From the NCBI RefSeq assembly GCF_002104765.1, contig NZ_NCXM01000029.1:26811-90810 (forward strand): a stretch of DNA of 64,000 nucleotides, written 5' to 3'. Positions 26,463 through 35,051 of the stretch are shown piece after piece. The DNA is from Mycolicibacterium vulneris (lineage in GTDB: Bacteria > Actinomycetota > Actinomycetes > Mycobacteriales > Mycobacteriaceae). The notes under the pieces were generated by a model. It saw nothing but the letters and a program-made list of their open reading frames with translations. It had not been told where the DNA came from and did not search any database. A program made the position numbers and the translations under genes. The first letter of the stretch is position 1. The number at the start of each line of letters is the position of its first letter.

Positions 26463-28588
26463 GTGACGCGCCCGCGGCGTTCAACACCAGTGCGCCGGCG
26501 CGTCTGGGGGCCGGCGCTGACACCGTCACCCTGGTGGAGGGGTCGACGTTTTGCCTGTCCGATTGTCTCGGCGACGTGGTCGCGGGCCGCGCGCATGGGT
26601 TGTTCTTCCGCGACGCGCGGGTGTTGTCTCGGTGGGAGCTTCGGGTCGACGGCCAGCCGCCCGAACCGCTGTCGGTGCAGCCGTCGGCGGGGTTTGCCGC
26701 GCAATTCGTGTTGCGCCGCGCCCCGCGCGGCGGCCAGGCCGACAGCACACTTCTGCTGGTTCGGGAGCGGCTGGTGGCCGACGGGTTGCGCGAGACCATC
26801 TCGGTGGAAAACCTCGACCACGAACCCACCGTGGTGGTGTTGCAGTTGCACGTCGACGCCGATTTCGCGGACCTATTCGCCGTCAAGGAGGGCCGCGCGG
26901 CGCGCGGTGGCGCCGAGGTGGCCGCCATCGACGGTGAACTGGTGCTGTTGGAGTGGGGCGATCGGGTCCGCGGCCTGCGGGTGACCGCCTCGGGGGAGCC
27001 GGTGGTGGCACCGGGGTGGCTGACCTGGCGGGTGGTGGTGGCTGCCGGCCAGCGCTGGCACACCGAGATCCTCGCCGAGCCGACGTGGGCCAACAACACC
27101 GTGCGAACCCGATTCCGTCGCGGCGAGAACCTGCAGTCCAGTGCCCCGGCGCGCAAACTGGAGGCCTGGCGGCACACCGCGACCACCGTGGAGGCGGGTC
27201 ATCGCGTGCTCACCGAGGTGCTGCGGCAAACCGAAAGCGACCTGGGCGCGCTGCTGATGCATGACGAGAGCGGTCAGGGTCGTTCGTTCGTGGCCGCCGG
27301 AGCGCCCTGGTTCATGACGTTGTTCGGCCGCGACAGCCTGCTGACCGCGTGGATGGCGTTGCCGCTGGACGTCGGATTGTCGGTGGGCACCTTGCAGCAG
27401 CTTGCCGCGGTGCAGGGCCGGCGGGTGGACCTGATCACCGAGGAAGAGCCGGGGCGGATCATGCATGAGATCCGCCGCGGCCCGGCCAGCACCGACGTGC
27501 TGGGTGGCGCCGTCTACTACGGGTCGGTCGACGCCACCGTGCTGTTTGTGATGCTGTTGGCCGAAGCGTGGCGGTGGGGCGCCGACCCGTCAGTGGTACG
27601 CTCGCTGCTGCCGGCCGCTGATGCGGCGCTGTCGTGGGCCCAGCGTTACGGCGATCGTGATGGTGACGGGTTTATCGAGTACCAGCGCGCCACCGACCGT
27701 GGCCTGATCAACCAGGGCTGGAAAGACAGCTTCGATGGCATCAACGACGCCACCGGCCGCACCGCCGAGCCGCCGATCGCGCTGTGCGAGGTGCAGGGCT
27801 ATCACTACGCGGCCCTGCTGGCGCGCGCCGAGCTGGCCGAGGCATTCGACGACCCCACGGGAGCCGGGCAGCTGCGCGAGCGCGCCCAGGCGTTGCGCAC
27901 GCGGTTCCTCGAGGCGTTCTGGTTGCCGCAGCGCGGCTGGTACGCGGTGGCCCTGGACCGGCGCAAACAGCCCGTCGATGCGTTGACCAGCAACGTCGCG
28001 CACTGCCTATGGACCGGTATCGCCACCGATGAGCACGCCGCAACGCTGGTCAAACACCTGGCATCCGGTGAGATGGATAGCGGGTTCGGGCTGCGCACCC
28101 TGGCCACCACGATGGGCGCTTACAACCCGATGAGCTACCACAACGGCGCCATCTGGCCGCACGACACCGCGATCGCGGTGGCCGGGCTGCTGCGCTACCC
28201 GCATGTGCGCGAAGCCCACGTCCTAGCCCACCGGTTGGCTAACGGCCTGCTGGATGCCGCCGACGCGTTCGGCACCCGGCTGCCTGAGCTGTACTGCGGA
28301 TTTCCCCGGTCGCAGTTCGGTTCACCGATCCCGTACCCCACCTCGTGCTCACCGCAAGCCTGGTCCAGCGCCGCGCCGGTCCTGCTGCTCAGATCGTTGC
28401 TGGGACTCGAACCGCACGTGCCGGCGCGCCAGATAGCGGTCACACCGCATCTGCCCGAGGCGTGGGGCCGCGTCGTGCTGACCGACCTGCGCCTGGGAGA
28501 CGCCAGCATCGATCTGGAAGCCGAGGGTGACACGGTCAAAATACATCGGATGCCCGAGGACTGGCAGCTGCTCAGCTCCTCAGCATGA
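26459..28588 (+). CDS. amylo-alpha-1,6-glucosidase / glycogen-debranching-type hydrolase
   Basis: A 709-residue protein. Residues about 15-215 match the N-terminal beta domain of bacterial debranching enzymes (VEGSTFCLSD, AHGLFFRDARVLSRWELRVDG). Residues about 265-660 form the (alpha/alpha)6 catalytic part: FVAAGAPWFMTLFGRDSLLTAW, DGFIEYQRATDRGLINQGWKDS, YNPMSYHNGAIWPHDTA and ELYCGF. It is coupled to the glycosyltransferase by ATGA and so under the same CIRCE control. It would hydrolyse alpha-1,6 or other alpha-glucosides, probably in the cytoplasm (no signal peptide). Confidence 0.88.
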   Translation: MSDAPAAFNTSAPARLGAGADTVTLVEGSTFCLSDCLGDVVAGRAHGLFFRDARVLSRWELRVDGQPPEPLSVQPSAGFAAQFVLRRAPRGGQADSTLLLVRERLVADGLRETISVENLDHEPTVVVLQLHVDADFADLFAVKEGRAARGGAEVAAIDGELVLLEWGDRVRGLRVTASGEPVVAPGWLTWRVVVAAGQRWHTEILAEPTWANNTVRTRFRRGENLQSSAPARKLEAWRHTATTVEAGHRVLTEVLRQTESDLGALLMHDESGQGRSFVAAGAPWFMTLFGRDSLLTAWMALPLDVGLSVGTLQQLAAVQGRRVDLITEEEPGRIMHEIRRGPASTDVLGGAVYYGSVDATVLFVMLLAEAWRWGADPSVVRSLLPAADAALSWAQRYGDRDGDGFIEYQRATDRGLINQGWKDSFDGINDATGRTAEPPIALCEVQGYHYAALLARAELAEAFDDPTGAGQLRERAQALRTRFLEAFWLPQRGWYAVALDRRKQPVDALTSNVAHCLWTGIATDEHAATLVKHLASGEMDSGFGLRTLATTMGAYNPMSYHNGAIWPHDTAIAVAGLLRYPHVREAHVLAHRLANGLLDAADAFGTRLPELYCGFPRSQFGSPIPYPTSCSPQAWSSAAPVLLLRSLLGLEPHVPARQIAVTPHLPEAWGRVVLTDLRLGDASIDLEAEGDTVKIHRMPEDWQLLSSSA

Positions 28589-28739
28589 CCCAGGTATCGC
28601 CGCGCTCGCTCCGTGCGCGGCACCGCCTGATCCGTAATCATCTGATGGTGTGGATTCGCTGCTGCCACAACGCCGCCCCCGACATGCGCACACAGACCCG
28701 CAGCGGGTATTGCCCGCCGCGGGTGCCGCAACCAGCGTC

Positions 28740-29201
28740 CTAGGCGGTTTCTGTGGGTGATTGCACGACTTGGCCTTCGATGACGTGTGGTGCCGCGCCG
28801 TGGGCGACCTCGATGCGGCGCGGCTTGGCCCCTTCGGCCAGCGGGATGCTGACGGTGAGCACCCCGTTTTCGTACGTCGCGCTGATCACTGAGGCGTCGA
28901 TGCCCTCTCCCAGCCACAGATGCCGACGGTATTCGCCGAAGAACCGTTCGGCGGTCAGCCACTGCACCGATTCCTCGGAGCGGGCGGTGCGCCGCGCCGA
29001 CACCGTCAGGGTGCCGTTGTCCACGCTGACGTCGATCGACCCCGGATCGACCCCGGGCAAATCGGCGGTCAGCACATAGTGGTCGTCGATCTTGCACAAG
29101 TCCATCGGCATGAACCGAGGACCGCGGCTCGACCCGACCGGCCCGGCCAGCACGTCACGCACCAGAGCGTCGAAATCAGTGAACGGATCGAAACGCAACA
29201 C
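28740..29201 (-). CDS. Hsp20/alpha-crystallin small heat-shock protein
   Basis: A 153-residue small chaperone. It starts MLRFDPFTDFDALVRDVL; the alpha-crystallin domain has MDLCKIDDHYVLTADLPGVDP, VSVDNGTLTVSARR and the C-terminal YENGVLTVSIPLAE. GTG 29201 is set by AGGAGG 9 nt upstream. It is convergent with the glucosidase gene. The leader contains a strong hairpin (29228-29248). It fits with the CIRCE-controlled genes and the HspR-like regulator as one stress cassette. Confidence 0.93.
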   Translation of the reverse strand: MLRFDPFTDFDALVRDVLAGPVGSSRGPRFMPMDLCKIDDHYVLTADLPGVDPGSIDVSVDNGTLTVSARRTARSEESVQWLTAERFFGEYRRHLWLGEGIDASVISATYENGVLTVSIPLAEGAKPRRIEVAHGAAPHVIEGQVVQSPTETA

Positions 29202-29227
29202 AGCAATCCACCTCCTGTCACACTCGG

Positions 29228-29248
29228 TGCCCGCCACCCTGGCGGGCA
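29228..29248 (-). promoter_or_regulatory. perfect inverted repeat in the hsp20 leader
   Basis: TGCCCGCCA-CCC-TGGCGGGCA, 9-bp arms with a 3-nt loop, ending about 13 nt before the AGGAGG of hsp20. It could be a repressor operator or an mRNA hairpin that limits translation. It is not a HAIR or CIRCE sequence. Confidence 0.55.
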
Positions 29249-29617
29249 GCAAAATTACTGTGCGCCAACAACTTTAGCGCTCTCACCGGCCCGCTGCCAG
29301 ACGCCGCCAGGCCCGCCGGCGCGCGGCCCTGCACCGGATACGGGCAACGACCGGTGTGCCAGAGCGGAACTCCATCGCAGCGCCCCGCAGCCCAGCTTTC
29401 ACCGCCCCGACACGGGACCGGATGGGATGGTGGATGAGAACTGGTCGGGATTAGGGATGTGACGCGGCGGGAAACGGTGTTGTCCCGGAAGGCTTTCTCG
29501 GCTTCCCCTCCACCGCACACTGGGTGTCACCTCCATGGCAGTGCCCGCGAGCCCCATGGGGCCCCCGGACCATATCGCCGGGCACGTACCTTCCCCGTGA
29601 CGGGTTGGATCCCTCGC
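29249..29617. other. hsp20 promoter region
   Basis: About 370 bp between the hsp20 start and the MFS stop. No ORF is supported. Neither a HAIR (CTTGAGT-N7-ACTCAAG) nor a second CIRCE copy is seen. Confidence 0.45.
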
Positions 29618-30874
29618 TCACGTCGCCTCGACGGGGGCAGAGGCCAGTGAGATGTGGTTGCCGGTGCGACGCAGCATGGGCGCGAACCCGAGCCAGATGG
29701 CCAGCGATCCCATCGACAATCCGCCAAGCATCACGAAAGCCGCTGAAAAACCAAATATTTGGGCGGTGAACCCGCCGAGCACCGGGCTGAGAGCTCCCCC
29801 AAGTCCTTGGGCGGCCATGATCGCGCCTTGGCCGACGTTGATGTGGCCGGTGCCGTCGAGGATGCGGGCCACCAGCCCGGGCACCGCTACGGACAACATG
29901 CCCGCCCCGACGCCGTCGAGGATTTGCACCGGTATCACTCCCCAGGTCGTGATGACTCCGGCGGCGACGAGCGCGCGGATGGGTAAGGCGCTGAACGCGA
30001 TCAGAATGGCTAGCCAGTAGCCATGAGTTTGCACAATCCTCATGGCCGCCAGGGATGCGGGGATCATCACGGCCTGTGCCACCACGACGGTGCTGGCCAC
30101 GGTGGTGAACGCGTTGGCGTGGGTGGCGACAACGGCTAGCCCGTAGAGCGGCAGCATCGCCGCATTACCCAGCCAAAACAGCATCACGGCGGCGGCCAGC
30201 GCCAACAGCGGCCGGGACTTTACCAACACCCGTAGTCGTTTGACCGGGGGCTGCTCGCCGGCCAAGATCTCGCCGCGCGCGACATGATGGTTGATGCGAC
30301 CGGCGGGGATTCTCAACACCGCGAGGACGGTGACCACCGCAAAGGCTGCGGCAAGCCAGAACACTCCGGCGTATCCGAACACCCAGCCCAGCAGACCTCC
30401 AATCGCGGCGCCGGCCATGTTGCCGGCGTGGTTGTACGCCTGATTGCGACCGTTTTGGCTGATAAACCCGGCCTGGCCCACCAGGCCCAGTGTGATGCCA
30501 ATCACCGCCGGGGCGATCATCGCCCCGGAAACGCACATAACAGACTGCGCGGCGGCGACCACCCAAAACTGCCGCGACGTCAAAATCACCGCCGAAGCCG
30601 CCACGGCCGCTAGACCGACTACGATCACACAGGCGCGTTTGCGGGTGGTGGCATCAACCAGCGCCCCCGCGGGCGCCACCGTGCACATGCCGACAATCGC
30701 ACCCAAGGTGATAACGGTGCCAATCGCCCCGGTGGTCCAGCCGCGGCTCGCGAGCAAGACACCCAGGAACGGGCCCATGCCGGCTTCCATGTCCGCCATG
30801 AAAAAATTGACCGCCTGCAGCGCGGCGCGATCCCGGATCGGCACCGTGAGCATCGACGTGGCTTGGCTGGCCAT
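29618..30874 (-). CDS. MFS transporter
   Basis: A 418-residue major facilitator with about 12 hydrophobic segments. It begins near RAALQAVNFFMADMEAGMGPFL, with the loop motif VDATTRKRAC between TM2 and TM3, and GFISQNGRNQAYNHAGNMAGAAIGG. The start is ATG 30874 (AGGGG directly before it) or ATG 30853. The frame continues upstream to 31033 through thioredoxin debris, which is not part of the protein. The substrate is unknown. A broken copy lies at 22684-24680. Confidence 0.85.
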   Translation of the reverse strand: MASQATSMLTVPIRDRAALQAVNFFMADMEAGMGPFLGVLLASRGWTTGAIGTVITLGAIVGMCTVAPAGALVDATTRKRACVIVVGLAAVAASAVILTSRQFWVVAAAQSVMCVSGAMIAPAVIGITLGLVGQAGFISQNGRNQAYNHAGNMAGAAIGGLLGWVFGYAGVFWLAAAFAVVTVLAVLRIPAGRINHHVARGEILAGEQPPVKRLRVLVKSRPLLALAAAVMLFWLGNAAMLPLYGLAVVATHANAFTTVASTVVVAQAVMIPASLAAMRIVQTHGYWLAILIAFSALPIRALVAAGVITTWGVIPVQILDGVGAGMLSVAVPGLVARILDGTGHINVGQGAIMAAQGLGGALSPVLGGFTAQIFGFSAAFVMLGGLSMGSLAIWLGFAPMLRRTGNHISLASAPVEAT

Positions 30875-30889
30875 CCCCTGAATACTCAG

Positions 30890-31100
30890 GCATCGAGTCG
30901 GATCTTCGCAATGCGATCGCACCGGTTCACGGCCGGGTGGGAAACGGTAACTTGACCGACCACGGGCGCTTCGCTTTTGGCACATCGGGCACCAGGGGGC
31001 CCAGAGCCACAGCATCGCCGGCGGCTTATCCACCAGGCTTTGCCGGTGGAAGTCCTGCCTGTCCAGCGGTAATCCGCAAGCTCGCCAGCGTCCACGCTAA
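30890..31100 (-). pseudogene. thioredoxin-like (TlpA/DsbF-type) fragment
   Basis: One frame gives DKPPAMLWLWAPWCPMCQK with the CxxC active site. The next frame continues SEAPVVGQVTVSHPAVN, and the stretch before it (DAGELADYRWT) is in that same second frame. Together they resemble the start of a secreted thioredoxin-fold protein, with two frameshifts and no proper ends. Confidence 0.65.
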
Positions 31101-31192
31101 CCTGCTCGGCAACGTCGCCCATCCCATCGGCGCCCCGACTAGCGGAGACAGAGATTTCATCCAGTTCCCCCCGACACGGGGCTAGCCGCAGG

Positions 31193-31411
31193 CTAGCCAG
31201 TGGTGCCGGCGTCGCGGTCGTCGTCGGGCCAGGCAACGATGATGGCTTGATCGCTGACGTCGATGGGGTTGGCATCACGCTACAGGGGGTCGGCGAGGTG
31301 GTCACGATCGAGGCCGTCCTCGGTATCGGCGTCGACGGGCTGCTGCTGTTCGACGGCGTCGCCGATGGGCACATCGTCGGGCAGTTGACAGTTTTCGACG
31401 TTGATCCTCAT
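31193..31411 (-). pseudogene. small acidic ORF with internal amber codon
   Basis: ATG 31411 overlaps the stop of the HspR-like gene (ATGA) and opens MRINVENCQLPDDVPIGDAV, then DADTEDGLDRDHLADPL and TAG at 31280-31282. The same frame resumes as DANPIDVSDQAIIVAWPDDD and ends at 31193. The acidic composition continues across the TAG. It may be a 43-residue gene, or a 72-residue one with a nonsense mutation. Family not recognised. Confidence 0.45.
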
Positions 31412-31779
31412 CGCTGACGGGCTCCCCTTCCTCGAGTCGCCACCAGGTGTTCATTGCCCGGGCCGGTGTGGCGCAGGCGGGCGTTTTCGGACCTGAGGTG
31501 GCTGAGGTCGGACTCGAGTTCACCGTTGAGGTCTTGCAACGCCAGGATCTGGGCGATTCCGGCGATGTTGACGCCACCGGCGACCAGGGCACTGATGCGC
31601 TGCAGGCGCACCACGTCGTCATCGCTGTAGCGGCGGGTGCCCCCGCCGGTCCGTGCCGGGGTGAGCAACCCGCGCCGCTCGTAGAGACGCAGGGTCTGCG
31701 GATCCAGACCGGTGAGCTCGGCGGCGACCGAGATCGCGTACACCCCGCGCCCTGGACGTGGCCGCTGGTCGTTGGGCAA
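31408..31779 (-). CDS. MerR-family, HspR-like regulator
   Basis: A 123-residue regulator: GVYAISVAAELTGLDPQTLR, LYERRGLLTPARTGGGTRRYSD and DVVRLQRISALVAGGVNIAG, i.e. the MerR HTH and wing exactly as in HspR, followed by a coiled coil (LNGELESDLSHLRSENARL). HspR represses heat-shock genes at HAIR sites. None was seen here, so its target is open. It is upstream of, and on the same strand as, the thioredoxin debris, MFS and hsp20. Confidence 0.85.
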   Translation of the reverse strand: MPNDQRPRPGRGVYAISVAAELTGLDPQTLRLYERRGLLTPARTGGGTRRYSDDDVVRLQRISALVAGGVNIAGIAQILALQDLNGELESDLSHLRSENARLRHTGPGNEHLVATRGRGARQR

Positions 31780-32401
31780 TGGGCGCTCCCTTTCGGTCGA
31801 TACTCCGCTCTTGCCTCAACCTAACACCAATGCTATATGAAAGCTATGTTGGCTCGCATAGATCACCCACGGTAATGATCGGGAACGATGGGGCCGCGGT
31901 TCACCCTCCCGGCCTGCGTAGCGCTACAGCTGAGCTGGCGGTAATGGTGGGGCAGTCAGGGGTCGGGGGCGGTCGGGCATCGCTTCACGTCGCCATCGGT
32001 GCACGCTGGGACGCGCGTCCTATCGCTGCACAACGCGTCGCAGCGCGTAATTTAGGCCATTCACCCGCGGCGGCTCCCGGTTGCCGTCATGGCCCGGGAG
32101 CCACCGCATTCACCGTCGGGCAGGTGTCGGGGCGGGCACCCGGCAATGCTGATCCGCAGCACGGCGGGGTTATCTGCGGAGCGCCCCGGCGCGGATTCGC
32201 AGGGTTGATGCTCCTCGCTGCCTGGGCGGGCTGGCCCGCGCCGGCTGCTATCGATGCTGTGCCATCGAGCACCACCTCCGCAGGCACCACCTCCGCAGGC
32301 CTTGGAGAACCGGTGAGCAGCACGGCGCACACGGTGCGCGCGGCCATCGGGCACCGCCTGCCCGCAGGCGCGCTGACACGCTCGGGCAAGCGCAGCACCC
32401 G
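31780..32401. other. 600 bp, coding status unresolved
   Basis: A plus-strand frame is open from 31758 to 32405 and ends at the ATG of the next gene, but its product shows no domain, and other frames are equally open. There is a direct repeat ACCACCTCCGCAGGC at about 32272-32301. The promoter of the HspR-like gene lies at its left end. Confidence 0.35.
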
Positions 32402-32812
32402 ATGACCACGGATCTTGTGGGTGACCCGCCAGCCCACACCTTGCGTGCCGACGCCGGCGCTGCGGGCAACACCTCGGGCTCGGGGGCGGCGGTGGACTCA
32501 CCCGACGACCTGAGCGAGACGCCGGGCACACAACCCCATCGCGTCAATCGTGGTGTCGATGGGGGCCGCGGGGCTGACCCGGCCAGCGGGGGTGTTGACG
32601 CCGCCCGGTGCGCAGTGATCAGCGCGATCACCAGCCGCATCAGCGAAAAACGCTTGAGTGCAGCACAAGCCGCCCTCATCTTGGGGCTCACCGGGCCCCG
32701 AGTGACCGCTCTGTTCAACGGGTATGTCGACACTTTCAGCCTCGACGAGCTGATCAATCTGCTGCCCGCACTTGAACTGACTATTGAGGTGGTGCCCCAA
32801 CCGCAGCAATGA
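32402..32812 (+). CDS. XRE/HigA-like HTH protein
   Basis: A 136-residue frame whose last 65 residues form an HTH_37-type helix-turn-helix: ITSRISEKRLSAAQAALILG, LTGPRVTALFNGYVDTFSLDE and LINLLPALELTIEVV. This is close to HigA-type antitoxins and XRE regulators. The first 60 residues are low-complexity (Gly, Asp, Ala) and may not be translated. No toxin gene lies next to it, so the antitoxin role is doubtful. Confidence 0.6.
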   Translation: MTTDLVGDPPAHTLRADAGAAGNTSGSGAAVDSPDDLSETPGTQPHRVNRGVDGGRGADPASGGVDAARCAVISAITSRISEKRLSAAQAALILGLTGPRVTALFNGYVDTFSLDELINLLPALELTIEVVPQPQQ

Positions 32813-33148
32813 CTCGTCGCGATCACCTGCCGGCCCGGTGCCGGCGTTGCTCAGCCGCGCCAGGTGATCACACTCCGAATCATCGGGCGCGGCGCAGGCA
32901 TCGGCGGGCTTGCACGTCGGCCGGCCTGCGACGAGCGTCACAGCGTCCAAGCCACTCCGCAGGGCAACACAGCCCCGGCCTGCCGAACACCCTGAGAGGC
33001 ACCACGATTCGATGGCTAGTACATGCGATTGCAGCAGCCAAAGCGCACCGGCAGCCGGTGTGGCTGTACGGGCTGCTACCCGCAAGCGTTACGTGCGACA
33101 CCCAGCAGGGCTTCGTCGCCTGACCCGCGAAACACAGATTGGAGGAAC
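32813..33148. other. intergenic, nothing recognised
   Basis: About 335 bp with short overlapping frames and no domain. It ends in GGAGG (33141-33145) of the ANTAR gene. Confidence 0.4.
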
Positions 33149-33529
33149 GTGAGCACCGATCACAGCACGCCAGATCCGCGCCGCAGTGCCGACCGGATCC
33201 TCGACACCGCCGAGGGCGTACTGATCACGCTGCGCCGATACCACCTCAACCAGGCCTTCATCGAGTTAGCGCGAACATCCAGACGCCACGCGATCCCCCT
33301 AACCAGCTTGGCTGATGCGCTGGTCGCCCTGGCCCAAGGCCAATCCACGGCTGACTGCGAAAAGCGCGCGGTGCACATCGCCCGGGCGACGTGGGGCGCA
33401 CTGCTCGACGGCAACGAGCGCTATCACCCTGCAGAACGCGACGCAGCGCCGTGTGACCTCCGACCAACCCGCTCTGGGCAGCCATCCACCTCGACACGTC
33501 GCCACCGGATCGTCGGTGATGTGCGCTGA
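33149..33529 (+). CDS. ANTAR-domain protein
   Basis: A 126-residue protein with an ANTAR-type three-helix domain at about residues 12-65: SADRILDTAEGVLITLRRYH, LNQAFIELARTSRRHAIPLT, SLADALVALAQG. ANTAR domains bind paired RNA hairpins and antiterminate transcription. There is no receiver or PAS domain, so how it senses is unknown. GTG 33149 follows GGAGGAAC. The C-terminal 40 residues are basic and unstructured. Confidence 0.65.
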   Translation: MSTDHSTPDPRRSADRILDTAEGVLITLRRYHLNQAFIELARTSRRHAIPLTSLADALVALAQGQSTADCEKRAVHIARATWGALLDGNERYHPAERDAAPCDLRPTRSGQPSTSTRRHRIVGDVR

Positions 33530-33740
33530 GCCGCTGCTGACTGAGCTGGGCCAACGGTTCCAGGGCTTGTTGAACGCCGCGCTCACCAAGGGTATCGCTC
33601 CCCCCGGTCGATCTGGTCTTGGTCCCCGCACGATGGACGCGGTGGCCGTGGTGGCCTGTGAGCATCCCGAAGCCACCCCCGAACACATTGCCCACGCCTA
33701 CGACATGTTCTTGACCGAACATGGCACAGGCCACCGTTGA
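33519..33740 (+). CDS. small hypothetical protein
   Basis: A 73-residue frame overlapping the ANTAR gene by 11 nt. ATG 33519 opens MCAEPLLTELGQRFQGLLNA, and later DAVAVVACEHPEATPEHIAHAYDMFLTEHG. Helical, unrecognised. The overlap suggests translational coupling. Confidence 0.5.
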   Translation: MCAEPLLTELGQRFQGLLNAALTKGIAPPGRSGLGPRTMDAVAVVACEHPEATPEHIAHAYDMFLTEHGTGHR

Positions 33741-33782
33741 GCGCGGGATTCGCTTGCGCCGCAGGCGTGCTGGGGTTTAGCT

Positions 33783-34158
33783 TTAGCCGCGCCCGTCGCG
33801 GTGTAATCTATCGAGTTCACCGTGCAGGGCAGCGATAGTCTGGTCGCGTTCACGCAGTGCGGCCCTGAGCTCGGCGATCTGGGTGTCCTTGGCAGTCAGC
33901 CGGGCCGCAGCGCAGCCACGATGCTGGTTTCGGTCCCCGGCGGTGGTGGGTCGTGGGAACGGCCACGACCGGGCGGTGGGCGTAGATGAGAGCCAGCAGG
34001 TCCTCGCGGCGGTAGATGCTCTTGCGTGTTACCCCGGCGCGGCGGGCCACGCTGCTGACGGTGATCGTGGCGTTGTGCTTACGCAGCTCGCGCAGCGCCT
34101 TCTCAATTCGGGCGCGCACGGCGTCGCGGCGCTTGATACCAGTAGAGAAAGTTCTCAC
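33783..34158 (-). pseudogene. DUF6262-like transposition accessory gene, frameshifted
   Basis: From GTG 34158: VRTFSTGIKRRDAVRARIEK, ALRELRKHNATITVSSVARR and AGVTRKSIYRREDLLALIY, an HTH typical of the third gene of Tn554-like transposons. Then SIVAALR and ARLTAKDTQIAELRAALRERD (coiled coil) appear in two other frames, so two frameshifts are present. No tyrosine recombinase lies upstream. A short match to its start lies at 14901-14926. Confidence 0.65.
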
Positions 34159-34503
34159 ACCGCTGGTCGGGGGCCGGTGTATGAGCGTTTGCGCGCCTGC
34201 TGCCCACGGGAGCTCGCTGTGGCGGCGAGGAGCGAGGAGAGCTCTGGGTTGTCGTGGGACCCCGGGGTCGTGAGGTCCCTTGAGGTGTGGGCTCTGACTG
34301 GTCGTAGACGGGCTGGTGTGGCGGCGGACGGAGGGCGAAGCGTAGCGACCGGCGCGGACGGGAGCGCCAGCGGACGGGAGCCCAGGGAGCGGAGCGAAGC
34401 CCGCAGGTAATCGTCGCATGGCGTGCTCGCCAGACGTTGCGCTCGGTGTCGCGGCGTCGGCTGTGAGCTGCGCCGTGGCGGAGGGACTCGTAGGCTTGCG
34501 GGT
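34159..34503. other. intergenic, nothing recognised
   Basis: About 345 bp of purine/GC-rich sequence with spurious frames on both strands. No hairpin or motif stands out. Confidence 0.4.
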
Positions 34504-35040
34504 GTGAGCGGGGTTCTGGCGCAGCGTGGACGGCGCGAGGCTGAGTCGCGGTTGGCAGGGCAGTCTGGGCGGTTGGCGCATGTGCGCGGCGTGGTGACGG
34601 CAGCGCAGCAGTTTGGTCGCCATTTCGATGCAGAGACTGCCGATTGTTTGGTGGCGGCGGCGTGGCTGCACGATATCGGCTATGCGCCGTCGGTGCGCCG
34701 GACGGGTTTTCATCCGCTCGATGGAGCGGAGTTTGTTCGATCGGCCGGCTTTGGGGAGCTGGTTGCGTCGTTGGTGGCGTTTCATACCGGAGCGCGTGTG
34801 GAGGCATCCGAGCGCGGTCTAGAGGGGTTGTCAGAGTTCAGTGATCCGCCCAGCGACGTCCTGGATGCGTTGACGTTTTGTGATTTGACGACCGGGTCGG
34901 ACGGGGCACCCGTTTCAGCCGATGATCGATTGAGCGACGTGTTGGCTCGCTATGGGCCTGAGGATCCGGTGCATCGCGCGGTCGATGCGGGCCGCGAGGA
35001 GCTGTTAGCCGCTGTCCGGCGAATGCGGGACTGGCTCTAA
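34504..35040 (+). CDS. HD-domain phosphohydrolase
   Basis: A 178-residue HD-domain protein. It has LAHVRGVVTAAQQFGRHF, the HD signature VAAAWLHDIGYAPSV, HPLDGAEFVRSAGF and LVASLVAFHTGA, which supply the metal ligands. GTG 34504 is the likely start. HD proteins of this type are frequent cargo of AICEs, next to Nudix and XRE genes as here. The substrate is unknown, probably a nucleotide. Confidence 0.8.
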   Translation: MSGVLAQRGRREAESRLAGQSGRLAHVRGVVTAAQQFGRHFDAETADCLVAAAWLHDIGYAPSVRRTGFHPLDGAEFVRSAGFGELVASLVAFHTGARVEASERGLEGLSEFSDPPSDVLDALTFCDLTTGSDGAPVSADDRLSDVLARYGPEDPVHRAVDAGREELLAAVRRMRDWL

Positions 35041-35051
35041 CCGCCCGTGGG

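Noticed and set aside
30874..31033. Apparent thioredoxin (WAPWCPMC) fused to the N-terminus of the MFS transporter
   Set aside because: The frame is open by chance. The rest of the thioredoxin-like sequence is in another frame, and the MFS family start is at ATG 30874 or 30853.
31758..32405. Plus-strand ORF ending at the XRE start
   Set aside because: No domain, no ribosome site, and other frames are equally open. Left as unresolved rather than called a gene.
32402..32812. HigA-type antitoxin of a full toxin-antitoxin pair
   Set aside because: No RelE/HigB-like toxin lies on either side; only the HTH domain can be supported.
33883..34410. Plus-strand ORF opposite the DUF6262-like gene
   Set aside because: Low-complexity product antisense to recognisable HTH and coiled-coil coding.
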